Assembly: GCA_003220685.1 (NCBI GenBank)
Contig: QHTE01000060.1
Span: 41,416 to 105,415 of the forward strand
Direction: 5' to 3'
Source: Candidatus Rokuibacteriota bacterium
Lineage (GTDB): Bacteria; Methylomirabilota; Methylomirabilia; Rokubacteriales; CSP1-6
Length of the DNA: 64,000 nucleotides
Shown: positions 1 to 7,949 of the stretch, one piece after another
How the letters are laid out: each line of letters begins with the position of its first letter
Numbering within the stretch: the stretch's first letter is position 1
Notes under the pieces: model-generated
Told to the model about the DNA's origin: nothing
Database searches by the model: none
The model's input: only the letters and a program-made list of their open reading frames with translations
Position numbers and translations under genes: made by a program

Positions 1-13
1 GTCCGGGCGCCCG

Positions 14-1120
14 ATGACCGCGGTGGGCCGGGCGCACCTCAAGACGGGACTGGCGCTGATGCTCGGCGTCACGCGCACCGACCGGCTGATCCGGCTCATG
101 TCCGGTACCCGCCGGCTGCCGCTCGTCGTCGGCTATCACCGGGTGGTCGACGACGGCCGTCAGCGGCGAGCGTCGATCATCGCGCCGATGCTCGTGAGCC
201 GCCGGATGTTCGAGCGCCAGCTCGACTGGATCGGCCGGCGCTTCCGGTTCGTCGCGCTCGACGAGCTCGGCGCGCAGCTCGAGTCCGGGGACCCGTTCGA
301 GACGCCTACCGCCGCGATCACGTTCGACGACGGCTACCGCGACATGTACGAGCACGCGTATCCCGTGCTCAAGCGCAAGGGGATTCCGGCGGCCGTGTTC
401 GTGGTGACCGACTGGATCGACCGCGCGAGCGCCCTCTATCACGACCGGCTCTACCTCCTGCTCACGCGCGACTGGCCGGCGTCGTGCGAGGTGCTGGTCG
501 ACCTCGGCGTGATGACCGCCGAGCAGGCCCTGGCGGCGCGCGGGCCCAACGAGCCGTTCGTCGCCCTGCGCCACCTCCTCACGTCCCTGTCCCAGGAAGG
601 GCTCGCGCGCGTGACCGCGGCGCTGGAGGCGAAGCTCGCGGTCGACACCGGCCGGCTCGAGGGTCTCAAGCCGCTGAGCTGGGCCATGCTCGCCGAGATG
701 CAGCGCGGCGGCATCACGGTGGGCTCGCACACGCGGACGCACGCGCTCCTCACGCGCGAGAGCCCGTCGCGGATGCTCGAGGAGACGGCCGGCGCCCGCC
801 GCGCGCTCGAGGAGCGGCTCGGGACCCCGATCGATCACTTCGCCTATCCCGACGGCGCGTTCGACGCCGAGACGGTCGAGACGGTGGCGCGCGCGGGCTA
901 CCGGTTCGCGTACACGACCTGCCACCACCGTGACCGGCGTCATCCGCTGCTGACGATCCCGCGCTGCGTGCTGTGGGAGAACTCGTGTCTCGATCCCGCG
1001 GGCCGCTTCTCGGCCGCGGTCGCAAGCTGCGTGACGAGCGGCATCTTCCACTTCGCCTCGGGCTGCCGGCATCGCCACGGCGTGGCGCCGCGCCCGGCCT
1101 CGCTGCTGGTGCTTCGATGA
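14..1120 (+). CDS. Polysaccharide deacetylase family protein (NodB fold)
   Basis: This 368-residue protein probably removes acetyl groups from a polysaccharide or its lipid-linked precursor. The NodB fold is shown by the metal-binding TFDDGYRD motif at residues 103-110, the SHTRTH motif at 238-243, an early GYHRV strand near residue 40, and FAYPDGAFD further on. The frame is open to the left edge of the window, so an upstream start cannot be excluded. However, the ATG at 14 lies in an ATGA overlap, exactly as at most junctions of this operon, which suggests that an upstream gene ends at 17. Its own stop overlaps the next start. The substrate is not determined by the sequence; exopolysaccharide is inferred from the neighbours. 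Confidence 0.85.
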   Translation: MTAVGRAHLKTGLALMLGVTRTDRLIRLMSGTRRLPLVVGYHRVVDDGRQRRASIIAPMLVSRRMFERQLDWIGRRFRFVALDELGAQLESGDPFETPTAAITFDDGYRDMYEHAYPVLKRKGIPAAVFVVTDWIDRASALYHDRLYLLLTRDWPASCEVLVDLGVMTAEQALAARGPNEPFVALRHLLTSLSQEGLARVTAALEAKLAVDTGRLEGLKPLSWAMLAEMQRGGITVGSHTRTHALLTRESPSRMLEETAGARRALEERLGTPIDHFAYPDGAFDAETVETVARAGYRFAYTTCHHRDRRHPLLTIPRCVLWENSCLDPAGRFSAAVASCVTSGIFHFASGCRHRHGVAPRPASLLVLR

Positions 1121-2505
1121 CCGCGCCGCGGGCCTCGCTCGTCTCCATACCCGATCCGCAGTGGTGGCGACCCGAGCCCGACGCGCCGCGCGCGGCCGCC
1201 GACGAGGCGCGCGCCGAGGCGCTGCCGTCGGACGGGGCGGGCGCGCCGCTGGCCTTCTGGGCGCTGATCGGATTCACCTTCGTGCTGCTGATCGCGCCAC
1301 AGAACATCGTCCCGGCCCTCCGTCCGCTTCGCCTCGGCATGCTCGCCGCGGGAACCGGCCTCGGCATGATGGTGATCGACCGGCTCGGGCGCGGCCTGCC
1401 GCTCACACGGATGACGCGCGAGATCAAGATCGCCGCCGGCCTCCTCGTGTGGGCAATCGTGACGGTGCCGTTCTCGTACTGGCCGGGGGGATCGATCGGC
1501 CTGCTGACCGACCTCTATATCAAGACCCTGGCGATCTTCCTCCTGATCGCGAACGTGGTGAGCACGGTTGACCGTCTCCGGAAGGTCGCGTGGGCCCTCG
1601 CGCTCATGACGATCCCGATCGCGCTGAAGGGGGTCCAGAACTCCCTCGCCGGCGTCTACGTCCACGGCGGCATGGGCCAGACGGTCAAGCGCATCGTCGG
1701 CTACGAGGGGGCGCTCACGCTGAACCCGAACGACCTGGCACTCCTGCTGAACCTCATCCTGCCGCTGACGGTCGCGCTCTTACTGCTCACGCCCTCCGCC
1801 GCGGCGCGTACCGGTCTCGTCGCCATCGTCGGCCTCCAGGTGGTCGGCATCGTGGTCACGTTCTCGCGGGCCGGCTTCCTGACCCTTGCCGTCACGCTCG
1901 TCGTCTGCGCGCTGACCTCCGCCGGGCGACTGGATCGGCGCTGGACCTACACCGTGCTGATCCTGGCCATCGTCTGCCTGCCGCTGCTGCCGGCGGACTA
2001 CGTGAGCCGCCTGTTCACGATCACCGATATCGATACCGATCCGACGCGCTCGGCTCAGGACCGCTGGGCGCAGCAGATCGCGGCGGTGGGCTACCTCGCG
2101 GCCCATCCGCTCATCGGCGCCGGCATCGGCCAGAACGTCCTGGCCATGAACGAGATCCTCGGGCCGGCCTGGCTCATGGTGCACAACGCCTATCTCGAGT
2201 ACGCGATCGATCTCGGGCTGCCCGGCCTGGCGCTCTTCGTCGCCCTGGTCGCGGCGAGCATTCGGAGCGCCGGCCATGCCGCGCGCATCGCGGCGGTCCG
2301 GACGAGCGGGCGCGAGCTGAGCGTGCTGGCCAACGGCATCCGCACGAGTCTCCTGGCGCTGGCGGTCGCGGCCTGCCTTTCTCCGGTCGCCTATCAATTC
2401 CACTTCTATTACTTCGCGGGCCTGGCCGTCGCCGCCCTCGCGATCGCCCAAGGCGACGCGGGCGCGGCGGCGCTCGAGCAGGCCGGCGACGGCGATCCGG
2501 CATGA
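1117..2505 (+). CDS. O-antigen ligase / Wzy-like polymerase (multispanning membrane protein)
   Basis: A 462-residue integral membrane protein with about ten or more hydrophobic segments after a ~45-residue cytoplasmic head. The Wzy_C/O-antigen ligase region is seen in the NPNDLALLLNLILPL segment, the TFSRAGFL segment and the HNAYLEYAIDLGLPGLALF segment, whose His is residue 356. This family joins or polymerises lipid-linked glycans at the periplasmic face of the inner membrane. The ATG at 1117 overlaps the previous stop (ATGA) and is preferred to an in-frame ATG at 973. Position beside a flippase and glycosyltransferases fits a Wzx/Wzy-type pathway. Polymerase and ligase members cannot be told apart from sequence alone. 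Confidence 0.85.
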   Translation: MTAPRASLVSIPDPQWWRPEPDAPRAAADEARAEALPSDGAGAPLAFWALIGFTFVLLIAPQNIVPALRPLRLGMLAAGTGLGMMVIDRLGRGLPLTRMTREIKIAAGLLVWAIVTVPFSYWPGGSIGLLTDLYIKTLAIFLLIANVVSTVDRLRKVAWALALMTIPIALKGVQNSLAGVYVHGGMGQTVKRIVGYEGALTLNPNDLALLLNLILPLTVALLLLTPSAAARTGLVAIVGLQVVGIVVTFSRAGFLTLAVTLVVCALTSAGRLDRRWTYTVLILAIVCLPLLPADYVSRLFTITDIDTDPTRSAQDRWAQQIAAVGYLAAHPLIGAGIGQNVLAMNEILGPAWLMVHNAYLEYAIDLGLPGLALFVALVAASIRSAGHAARIAAVRTSGRELSVLANGIRTSLLALAVAACLSPVAYQFHFYYFAGLAVAALAIAQGDAGAAALEQAGDGDPA

Positions 2506-3887
2506 TTGCGACGGCGCACGACCTGGTCTCGATGGGCCTGCTGCAGCCGGCGCGCCGGCTCTACCGGCTCGCGCGGCCGTCCCTCCGCCAGGCGGCGCTC
2601 GCCTCCGGCGAGGGACTGCGCTTCCGCGAGCGGGCTGCCGGCTGGTCCCTGGACCAGCGCCGCGAGTGGATGCTCGCGCGGCTTCGCCAGGCGGTTCGCC
2701 GCGCGTGCTGGACGACGCCCTACTACAAAGGGTTGTGCGACGAGATCGGATTCGACCCGCGCAGCAATTTCACGTTCGACGACTTCGCGGCGTTCCCGAC
2801 GCTCGAGCGCGCGGACGTGCATCGGGCCGGTCCGGCCCTGGTGTCGGTCGCCCTGCGCCCCGAGGAGCTCAAGCCGGACGCGACCGGCGGCTCCACGGGC
2901 GTTCCCACCCTGGTGTGGCTCGGGCCGAGCGAGCGGGGCTGGCGCGAGAGCGGGATCGAGCACTACATGCGGCGGATCGGTCTGCCCTCCGGCACGCGCG
3001 CGGCGAGCCTCTGGGGCCACCACCTCGATCCCCAGGCCGGCGACAGCCTCGGCGAGCGCGTGCGCGCCTTCGTCGACAACGCGCACGCGCTCGAGTGCTT
3101 CCGGCTCTCGCCCTCGGCGCTGGCCGAGTATCACGCGACCCTCGAGCGGTGGCGCCCGCGCTACCTGCTCGCCTACGCGAACGCGCTCGGGGCGCTGGCG
3201 GCCGAGGTCGGCGCGCGCGGCTGGCGCCCGAGCTATCCAACGCGGTGCTTCGTGACCGGCGCCGAGAAGCTCACCCCGGCGGTGCGCGAGCTGGTCGAGT
3301 CGGTGTTCGGCCGGCCCGTACACGAGCGCTACGGCAGCCGCGACGTCGGCCTGATCGCCTTCCAGACGGACCCGAGCCGGAGCCTCGAGCTCGAAGTCGA
3401 TTGGGCCAACGTGCTCATCGAGCCGGAGACGCGCGAGCCCGCCGCCCCGATCCTCGTCACGAAGCTCCACGGCGACGGCATGCCGATGCTGCGCTATCGG
3501 ATCGGCGACGTGGCTCGCTTTCCGGCCGGGAGCCGTCCCGGGCATCCGGTCTTCGCGCTCGAGGAGGTCGTGGGCCGTGAGCTCGACCGGATCTGGCTGC
3601 CCGGCGGCCGCTGGATCCACGGCATCGAGTTCCCTCACATGATGAAGGATCATCCCGTCCGCGAGTACCAGATCGTCCAGACCGGCGACGCGAGCGTGAC
3701 CGTCCGCGTGGTGCCGGCCCCGAGCTTCGGCGAGGACAATCGCGCCGACATTCTCCGGACGCTGCGCGCGAACCTCGACGGGCTTCCCGTGAGCCTCGAG
3801 CTCTGCGAAACCCTGCCGCGGACTCGCGCCAACAAGGTGCGTGCCGTCGTGAGCGAGCTCGACGAGCGCCGGCGAGCCGAGCGATGA
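2502..3887 (+). CDS. CapK/PaaK-like adenylate-forming enzyme
   Basis: A 461-residue member of the phenylacetate-CoA ligase-like (CapK) branch of adenylate-forming enzymes, often found in capsule and exopolysaccharide loci. The P-loop-like TGGSTG motif is at residues 128-133. The ERYGSRDVG segment and the MLRYRIGDVARF segment correspond to the A5 and A7/A8 regions, and a C-terminal subdomain containing RTRANKVRAVV follows. The start at 2502 overlaps the upstream stop by four bases. In such loci the enzyme is thought to activate an acyl or amino-acyl group that decorates the polymer; that role is inference, and no substrate can be read from the sequence. Confidence 0.82.
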   Translation: MIATAHDLVSMGLLQPARRLYRLARPSLRQAALASGEGLRFRERAAGWSLDQRREWMLARLRQAVRRACWTTPYYKGLCDEIGFDPRSNFTFDDFAAFPTLERADVHRAGPALVSVALRPEELKPDATGGSTGVPTLVWLGPSERGWRESGIEHYMRRIGLPSGTRAASLWGHHLDPQAGDSLGERVRAFVDNAHALECFRLSPSALAEYHATLERWRPRYLLAYANALGALAAEVGARGWRPSYPTRCFVTGAEKLTPAVRELVESVFGRPVHERYGSRDVGLIAFQTDPSRSLELEVDWANVLIEPETREPAAPILVTKLHGDGMPMLRYRIGDVARFPAGSRPGHPVFALEEVVGRELDRIWLPGGRWIHGIEFPHMMKDHPVREYQIVQTGDASVTVRVVPAPSFGEDNRADILRTLRANLDGLPVSLELCETLPRTRANKVRAVVSELDERRRAER

Positions 3888-5341
3888 CCGACCGGGACTT
3901 CACGCGCGATCGGCAGGTCGCCGCGCTGCAGGCGCCCGGGCGCGCGCACGGGTCGGAAGGCGCCGCCGCGCTCTCGACGCGCCTCGGGCGTCTCGCCGCG
4001 CTGCTCGGCTGGAGCGGCGGGGGCAGGGGGCCCTTCGGGAGCGCGATCCCGGCCGGGGCGCGCGTGGTCGTGAAGCCGAACTGGGTGAGCCATCAGAACC
4101 GCGGACCGTGGGGGCTCGAGCCGCTCGTCACCGATCCCGCGCTGATCCGCGCCGTCGTCGACGGCGTGCTGGCCGCGAGGCCCTCGCGGGTGATCGTCGG
4201 CGACGCGCCCCTGCAGGGCTGCGACTTCGCGCGGCTGATGCGCGACACCGCGCTCGAGCGATGGGCCGCCGAGCTGCAGGCGCGCGAGCCGCGATTCGGG
4301 GGGCTGCGGGACTTCCGGCGGACCACGTGCGCCTTTCGCTACGGCGTGCGGATGGCCCGCGAGGATCAGATCCCGGAGTCGGACTTCGTGCTATTCGACC
4401 TCGGCGCCGAGAGCCTGCTCGAGCCGATCACCGACACGCGGGGCTCGTTCCGCGTCACCCAGTACGACCCGCGCGAGCTTCGCAAGACGCATGCCCCCGG
4501 CCGCCACCGCTATCTCGTCGCGCGAGCGATCGTCGAGGCCGACGTCGTGATCAACGTGCCGAAGCTGAAGACCCACTGCAAGGCCGGGATCACCGGCGCC
4601 CTCAAGAACCTGGTCGGCATCAACGGCAACAAGGAGTTCCTGCCTCACCACCGCGTCGGCGGCTCGCGCCACGGCGGCGACTGCTACCCCGGCGGCAGCG
4701 TGCTCAAGCGGGCGATCGAGCTCGCGCTCGACCAGTCGAATCTCGCCCACGCGCCGGGAGCTCGCGCGCTCGCGTGGAGCGCGACCGGCGACGTCCTCGG
4801 CCGCCTCTTGCAGCGGATGGGCGACCAGATCGGCGTCGAGGGCGCGTGGTCGGGCAACGACACGGTCTGGCGGACCTGCCTCGACCTGAACCGGATCCTT
4901 CACTACGGCCGGCCCGATGGGACGCTCGCCGAGACGGCGCAGCGCCGCGTGCTGCACGTCGTGGACGCGATGGTCGCCGGCCAGGGCGACGGTCCGCTGG
5001 CCCCGGAGCCGCTGGATCTGGGGCTGCTGCTCGGCGGCGGCAACCCGGCCGCGGTCGACTGGGTCGGCGCCCACCTGCTCGGCTACGATCCGCGCCGCGT
5101 CGCGCTCACGCGCGAGGCGTTCGGGCGCTTCCACTGGCCGCTCGCCGCGTTCGAGTCCGACGAGATTCGCCTGACCGGCGATCTCGAGGACGAGGCGGGA
5201 TCGCTGGCCGGCGCGCTCGGCGGGGCACACTCGGTGAAGCACCCGCCGGGCTGGCGCGATTCGGCGGCCGCGCCGCTGGCCGTTGCGGGACCGGCGCCCC
5301 GACGGCCGAGGCGCGCCTCTGAATCCGGGGTGGACCGGTGA
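3884..5341 (+). CDS. DUF362 domain-containing protein
   Basis: A 485-residue DUF362 protein. The hallmark is the segment around residues 222-240 (NVPKLKTHCKAGITGALKN), together with VVVKPNW near residue 64 and a GDAPLQGCDF loop. No ferredoxin-type cysteine cluster is present, unlike in many DUF362 members. The family's biochemical role is poorly established. Its place inside a coupled operon (ATGA overlaps on both sides) and recurrence of DUF362 proteins in exopolysaccharide clusters suggest a part in polymer assembly or modification. That is inference from context. Confidence 0.8.
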   Translation: MTDRDFTRDRQVAALQAPGRAHGSEGAAALSTRLGRLAALLGWSGGGRGPFGSAIPAGARVVVKPNWVSHQNRGPWGLEPLVTDPALIRAVVDGVLAARPSRVIVGDAPLQGCDFARLMRDTALERWAAELQAREPRFGGLRDFRRTTCAFRYGVRMAREDQIPESDFVLFDLGAESLLEPITDTRGSFRVTQYDPRELRKTHAPGRHRYLVARAIVEADVVINVPKLKTHCKAGITGALKNLVGINGNKEFLPHHRVGGSRHGGDCYPGGSVLKRAIELALDQSNLAHAPGARALAWSATGDVLGRLLQRMGDQIGVEGAWSGNDTVWRTCLDLNRILHYGRPDGTLAETAQRRVLHVVDAMVAGQGDGPLAPEPLDLGLLLGGGNPAAVDWVGAHLLGYDPRRVALTREAFGRFHWPLAAFESDEIRLTGDLEDEAGSLAGALGGAHSVKHPPGWRDSAAAPLAVAGPAPRRPRRASESGVDR

Positions 5342-6894
5342 TGCGCGCAACGCTCGCGCGGCGGGTCGTCTGGCTCGCGTCGGCGAAGGCGGTGGCCTTC
5401 GGGCTCGGCTTCGCCCTGCCGCTCATCCTCGTGCGCAGCCTGAGCCAGGCCGAGTTCGGCCTGTATAAGCAGATGTTCCTCCTCGTCAACACGGCGATGA
5501 CGATCCTCCCGCTCGGCTTCGCGATGAGCGCCTTCTACTTCCTGCCTCGATGCCAGGACGCCCCCGGACGGGTGGCCTTCAACATCGCGCTGTTCCACCT
5601 GATCGTCGGAGGCCTGACCGGGCTCGCGCTGCTGGCGTGCCCGGGACTTCTCGCGATGATCCTCGGCGGTCACGAGCTCGTGGCCCACGCCCACGGCCTG
5701 GCGCTGCTCGTCTTCCTGGCCGTCGCCACGTCCGTGCTCGAGATCGTCACGGTGGCGAACGGCGAGGTCGCCCTGGCCGCGCGCCTGATCGTCGCCACGT
5801 ACCTGGTCAAGACGCTGCTCCTCCTGGGCGCCGCGTGGCTAGCCCCGTCGATCGAGGCGCTCATCACCGCCGCGACGCTCAACTATCTGCTGCAGGCGGC
5901 GCTCCTCGCCTGGTACCTCGGCTCGCGGTTCCCGCGGTTCTGGACCGTGGCCGACTGGCCGATGATGCGCGCGCAGCTCGGCTACGCGCTGCCGCTCGGC
6001 GCGGCAGCGATGCTCTCGATGGCCCAGCTCGACCTGCACAGCTACTTCGTCGCGCGCTCGTTCGACACCGCCACATTCGCGATCTACGCGGTCGGCTGCT
6101 TCCAGCTGCCGCTCCTCTACATCGTCAACGACTCGGTCGGCGCCGTGATGATCCCGGCGGTCAACCGGCTCCAGCTCGAGAACCAGCCGCGCGAGATCGT
6201 TCGGCTCGTCGCCCGGATGATGCGCACGCTCGCGGCGCTGTACTTCCCGCTCTACGCGGGCCTGCTCGTCACCGGGCGCGAGTTCGTCACCGTGCTCTTC
6301 ACCGAGAGCTACCGCGGGAGCTGGCCGATCTTCGCGGTGAACCTGACCCTGATCCCGCTCTGCATCCTCACCGCGGCCTGCGACCCCGTGCTGCGCGCCT
6401 ATCCGGCGTACACGTCGCTCCTCGTTCGGATCCGCGTCGTACTGGTCGCGGCGATGGTCGTCGGGCTCTGGGTCGTGACGGCGCGCCACTGGCTGCTCGG
6501 CGCGATCGTCGTCATGGTGGGCGTCAGCGTGATCGACCGCCTCACCGTGAGCGCGCTGCTCGCCCGCGTGCTCGAGGTGTCGTGGCGCGACCTGGTGCTC
6601 TTCCGCGACATCGCGAAGCTGGCGGCGGCCGCGGCGTTCGGCGGCGCGGCGGCCGCGCTCGTGCGCGTGCTCGTCGCGGGGGCGGGCCCGCTCGCCGTGC
6701 TCGCCGCCTGCGCGGCGGCGCTGGGGACTGTCTACGTCGCGTCGGTGGCGGCGCTCGGCGTCCCCACGGCGGCCGAGCGCGCGGCCCTCCGCCGGCGGGC
6801 GCTCGCGGTCCTGCTCCGCTTCGGATCCGATCTGCGCGAGCCGGCCCTCGGCGAGGTCGCGGTTCGCCGGGAGCGCACGAGGTTCGAGCCGTGA
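5341..6894 (+). CDS. Wzx-like polysaccharide flippase
   Basis: A ~517-residue membrane protein with roughly 12-14 hydrophobic segments and the architecture of the MOP/Wzx exporter superfamily. It starts with an amphipathic Arg-rich N terminus, and an early RSLSQAEFGLYKQ segment matches the typical loop after the first helix of oligosaccharide flippases. It would move lipid-linked repeat units across the inner membrane for the Wzy-like protein. The ATG at 5341 shares one base with the previous stop (TGATG); a GTG at 5338 is an equally possible start. The gene ends in a GTGA overlap with the next glycosyltransferase. Confidence 0.85.
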   Translation: MRATLARRVVWLASAKAVAFGLGFALPLILVRSLSQAEFGLYKQMFLLVNTAMTILPLGFAMSAFYFLPRCQDAPGRVAFNIALFHLIVGGLTGLALLACPGLLAMILGGHELVAHAHGLALLVFLAVATSVLEIVTVANGEVALAARLIVATYLVKTLLLLGAAWLAPSIEALITAATLNYLLQAALLAWYLGSRFPRFWTVADWPMMRAQLGYALPLGAAAMLSMAQLDLHSYFVARSFDTATFAIYAVGCFQLPLLYIVNDSVGAVMIPAVNRLQLENQPREIVRLVARMMRTLAALYFPLYAGLLVTGREFVTVLFTESYRGSWPIFAVNLTLIPLCILTAACDPVLRAYPAYTSLLVRIRVVLVAAMVVGLWVVTARHWLLGAIVVMVGVSVIDRLTVSALLARVLEVSWRDLVLFRDIAKLAAAAAFGGAAAALVRVLVAGAGPLAVLAACAAALGTVYVASVAALGVPTAAERAALRRRALAVLLRFGSDLREPALGEVAVRRERTRFEP

Positions 6895-7949
6895 GGATCG
6901 CGGTCGTGGCGCCGAGCCTCGACATCGTCGGCGGCCAGTCGATCCAGGCCGAGGCGCTCTGCGCCGGCCTGCGTCAGGCGGGCTACGAGGTCGACTTCGT
7001 GCCGATCAACCCGCGGTTTCCGCGCGGGCTCGGCTGGCTTCGGCGCTGCCCGTACGCCCGGACCCTGTTGAACCAGGCGCTCTACCTGCCGAGCCTCCAC
7101 CGGCTGCGCGAGGCCGACGTCGTCCACGTCTTCTCGGCCTCCTACTGGTCGTTTCTGATCGCCGTCGCGCCCGCGCTCCTGGCCGCGCGGCGCTTCGGCA
7201 AGCGGATATTGCTGAACTACCACAGCGGCGAGGCCGCGGACCACCTCGAGCGCTGGGGCGCTCTCGTTCATCCCTGGCTGGCGCTCGCCCACGAGATCGT
7301 CGTGCCCTCCGAGTATCTGCGCGCGGTGTTCGCGCGGCACGGCTACCCGGTGCGCGCGGTGCCGAATCTCGTGGACACGACGCGATTCCGGTACCGGGAC
7401 CGGATGCCGCCGCACGCGCGCTTCCTGTCGGCCCGGAACCTCGAGCCCTACTACCGCGTGGACGTCACGCTCGAGGCGTTCGCGCTGGTGAGAGAGCGAT
7501 TCCCGCTGGCGACCCTGACGATCGTCGGGGACGGCTGCGAGCGGGGCCGCCTCGTCCGCCGGGCGGCCGCCCTCGGCGAGCGCGGCATCCGGTTCGTCGG
7601 CCGGGTCAATCCAGCTGAGATGCCGACCCACTACGAGGCCGCCGACGTCTTCGTCAACTCGTCGATCGTCGACAATCAGCCGCTGTCGGTGCTCGAGGCA
7701 TTCGCCGCGGGGCTACCGGTGGTCTCGACCGCGACGGGAGACATCGGGGCGCTCGTGCGCGACGGGGAGACCGGGCTGGTCGTCCCGCCCGATGATCCGG
7801 CCGCCACGGCCAAGGCGCTGACGGTCATCCTCGAGTATCCGGTCCGCGCCCTGCGGATGGCGCGTCAGGCGCGCTTCGAGGTCGAAGCGTTCACGTGGGC
7901 GCGGCTGCGCGATCAATGGGTCGCCGCCTACGCGGGGGTGCCGGCGTGA
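6891..7949 (+). CDS. GT4 family glycosyltransferase
   Basis: A 352-residue GT-B fold glycosyltransferase. The N terminus (RIAVVAPSLDIVGGQS) has the glycine-rich acceptor-domain loop. The C-terminal donor domain contains the E-x7-E region in VLEAFAAGLPVVSTATG near residue 266, followed by DGETGLVV. The start is a GTG at 6891 in a GTGA overlap with the flippase; reading further upstream would run antisense-like through the flippase and is rejected. It probably adds one sugar of the repeat unit on the cytoplasmic side using an NDP-sugar. Donor and acceptor are unknown. Confidence 0.88.
   Translation: MRIAVVAPSLDIVGGQSIQAEALCAGLRQAGYEVDFVPINPRFPRGLGWLRRCPYARTLLNQALYLPSLHRLREADVVHVFSASYWSFLIAVAPALLAARRFGKRILLNYHSGEAADHLERWGALVHPWLALAHEIVVPSEYLRAVFARHGYPVRAVPNLVDTTRFRYRDRMPPHARFLSARNLEPYYRVDVTLEAFALVRERFPLATLTIVGDGCERGRLVRRAAALGERGIRFVGRVNPAEMPTHYEAADVFVNSSIVDNQPLSVLEAFAAGLPVVSTATGDIGALVRDGETGLVVPPDDPAATAKALTVILEYPVRALRMARQARFEVEAFTWARLRDQWVAAYAGVPA

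Noticed and set aside
1590..2501. N-terminal extension of the CapK-like gene
   Set aside because: The extension overlaps the Wzy-like gene in another frame and reads as Arg/Pro-rich nonsense; the ATG at 2502 in an ATGA overlap is the true start.
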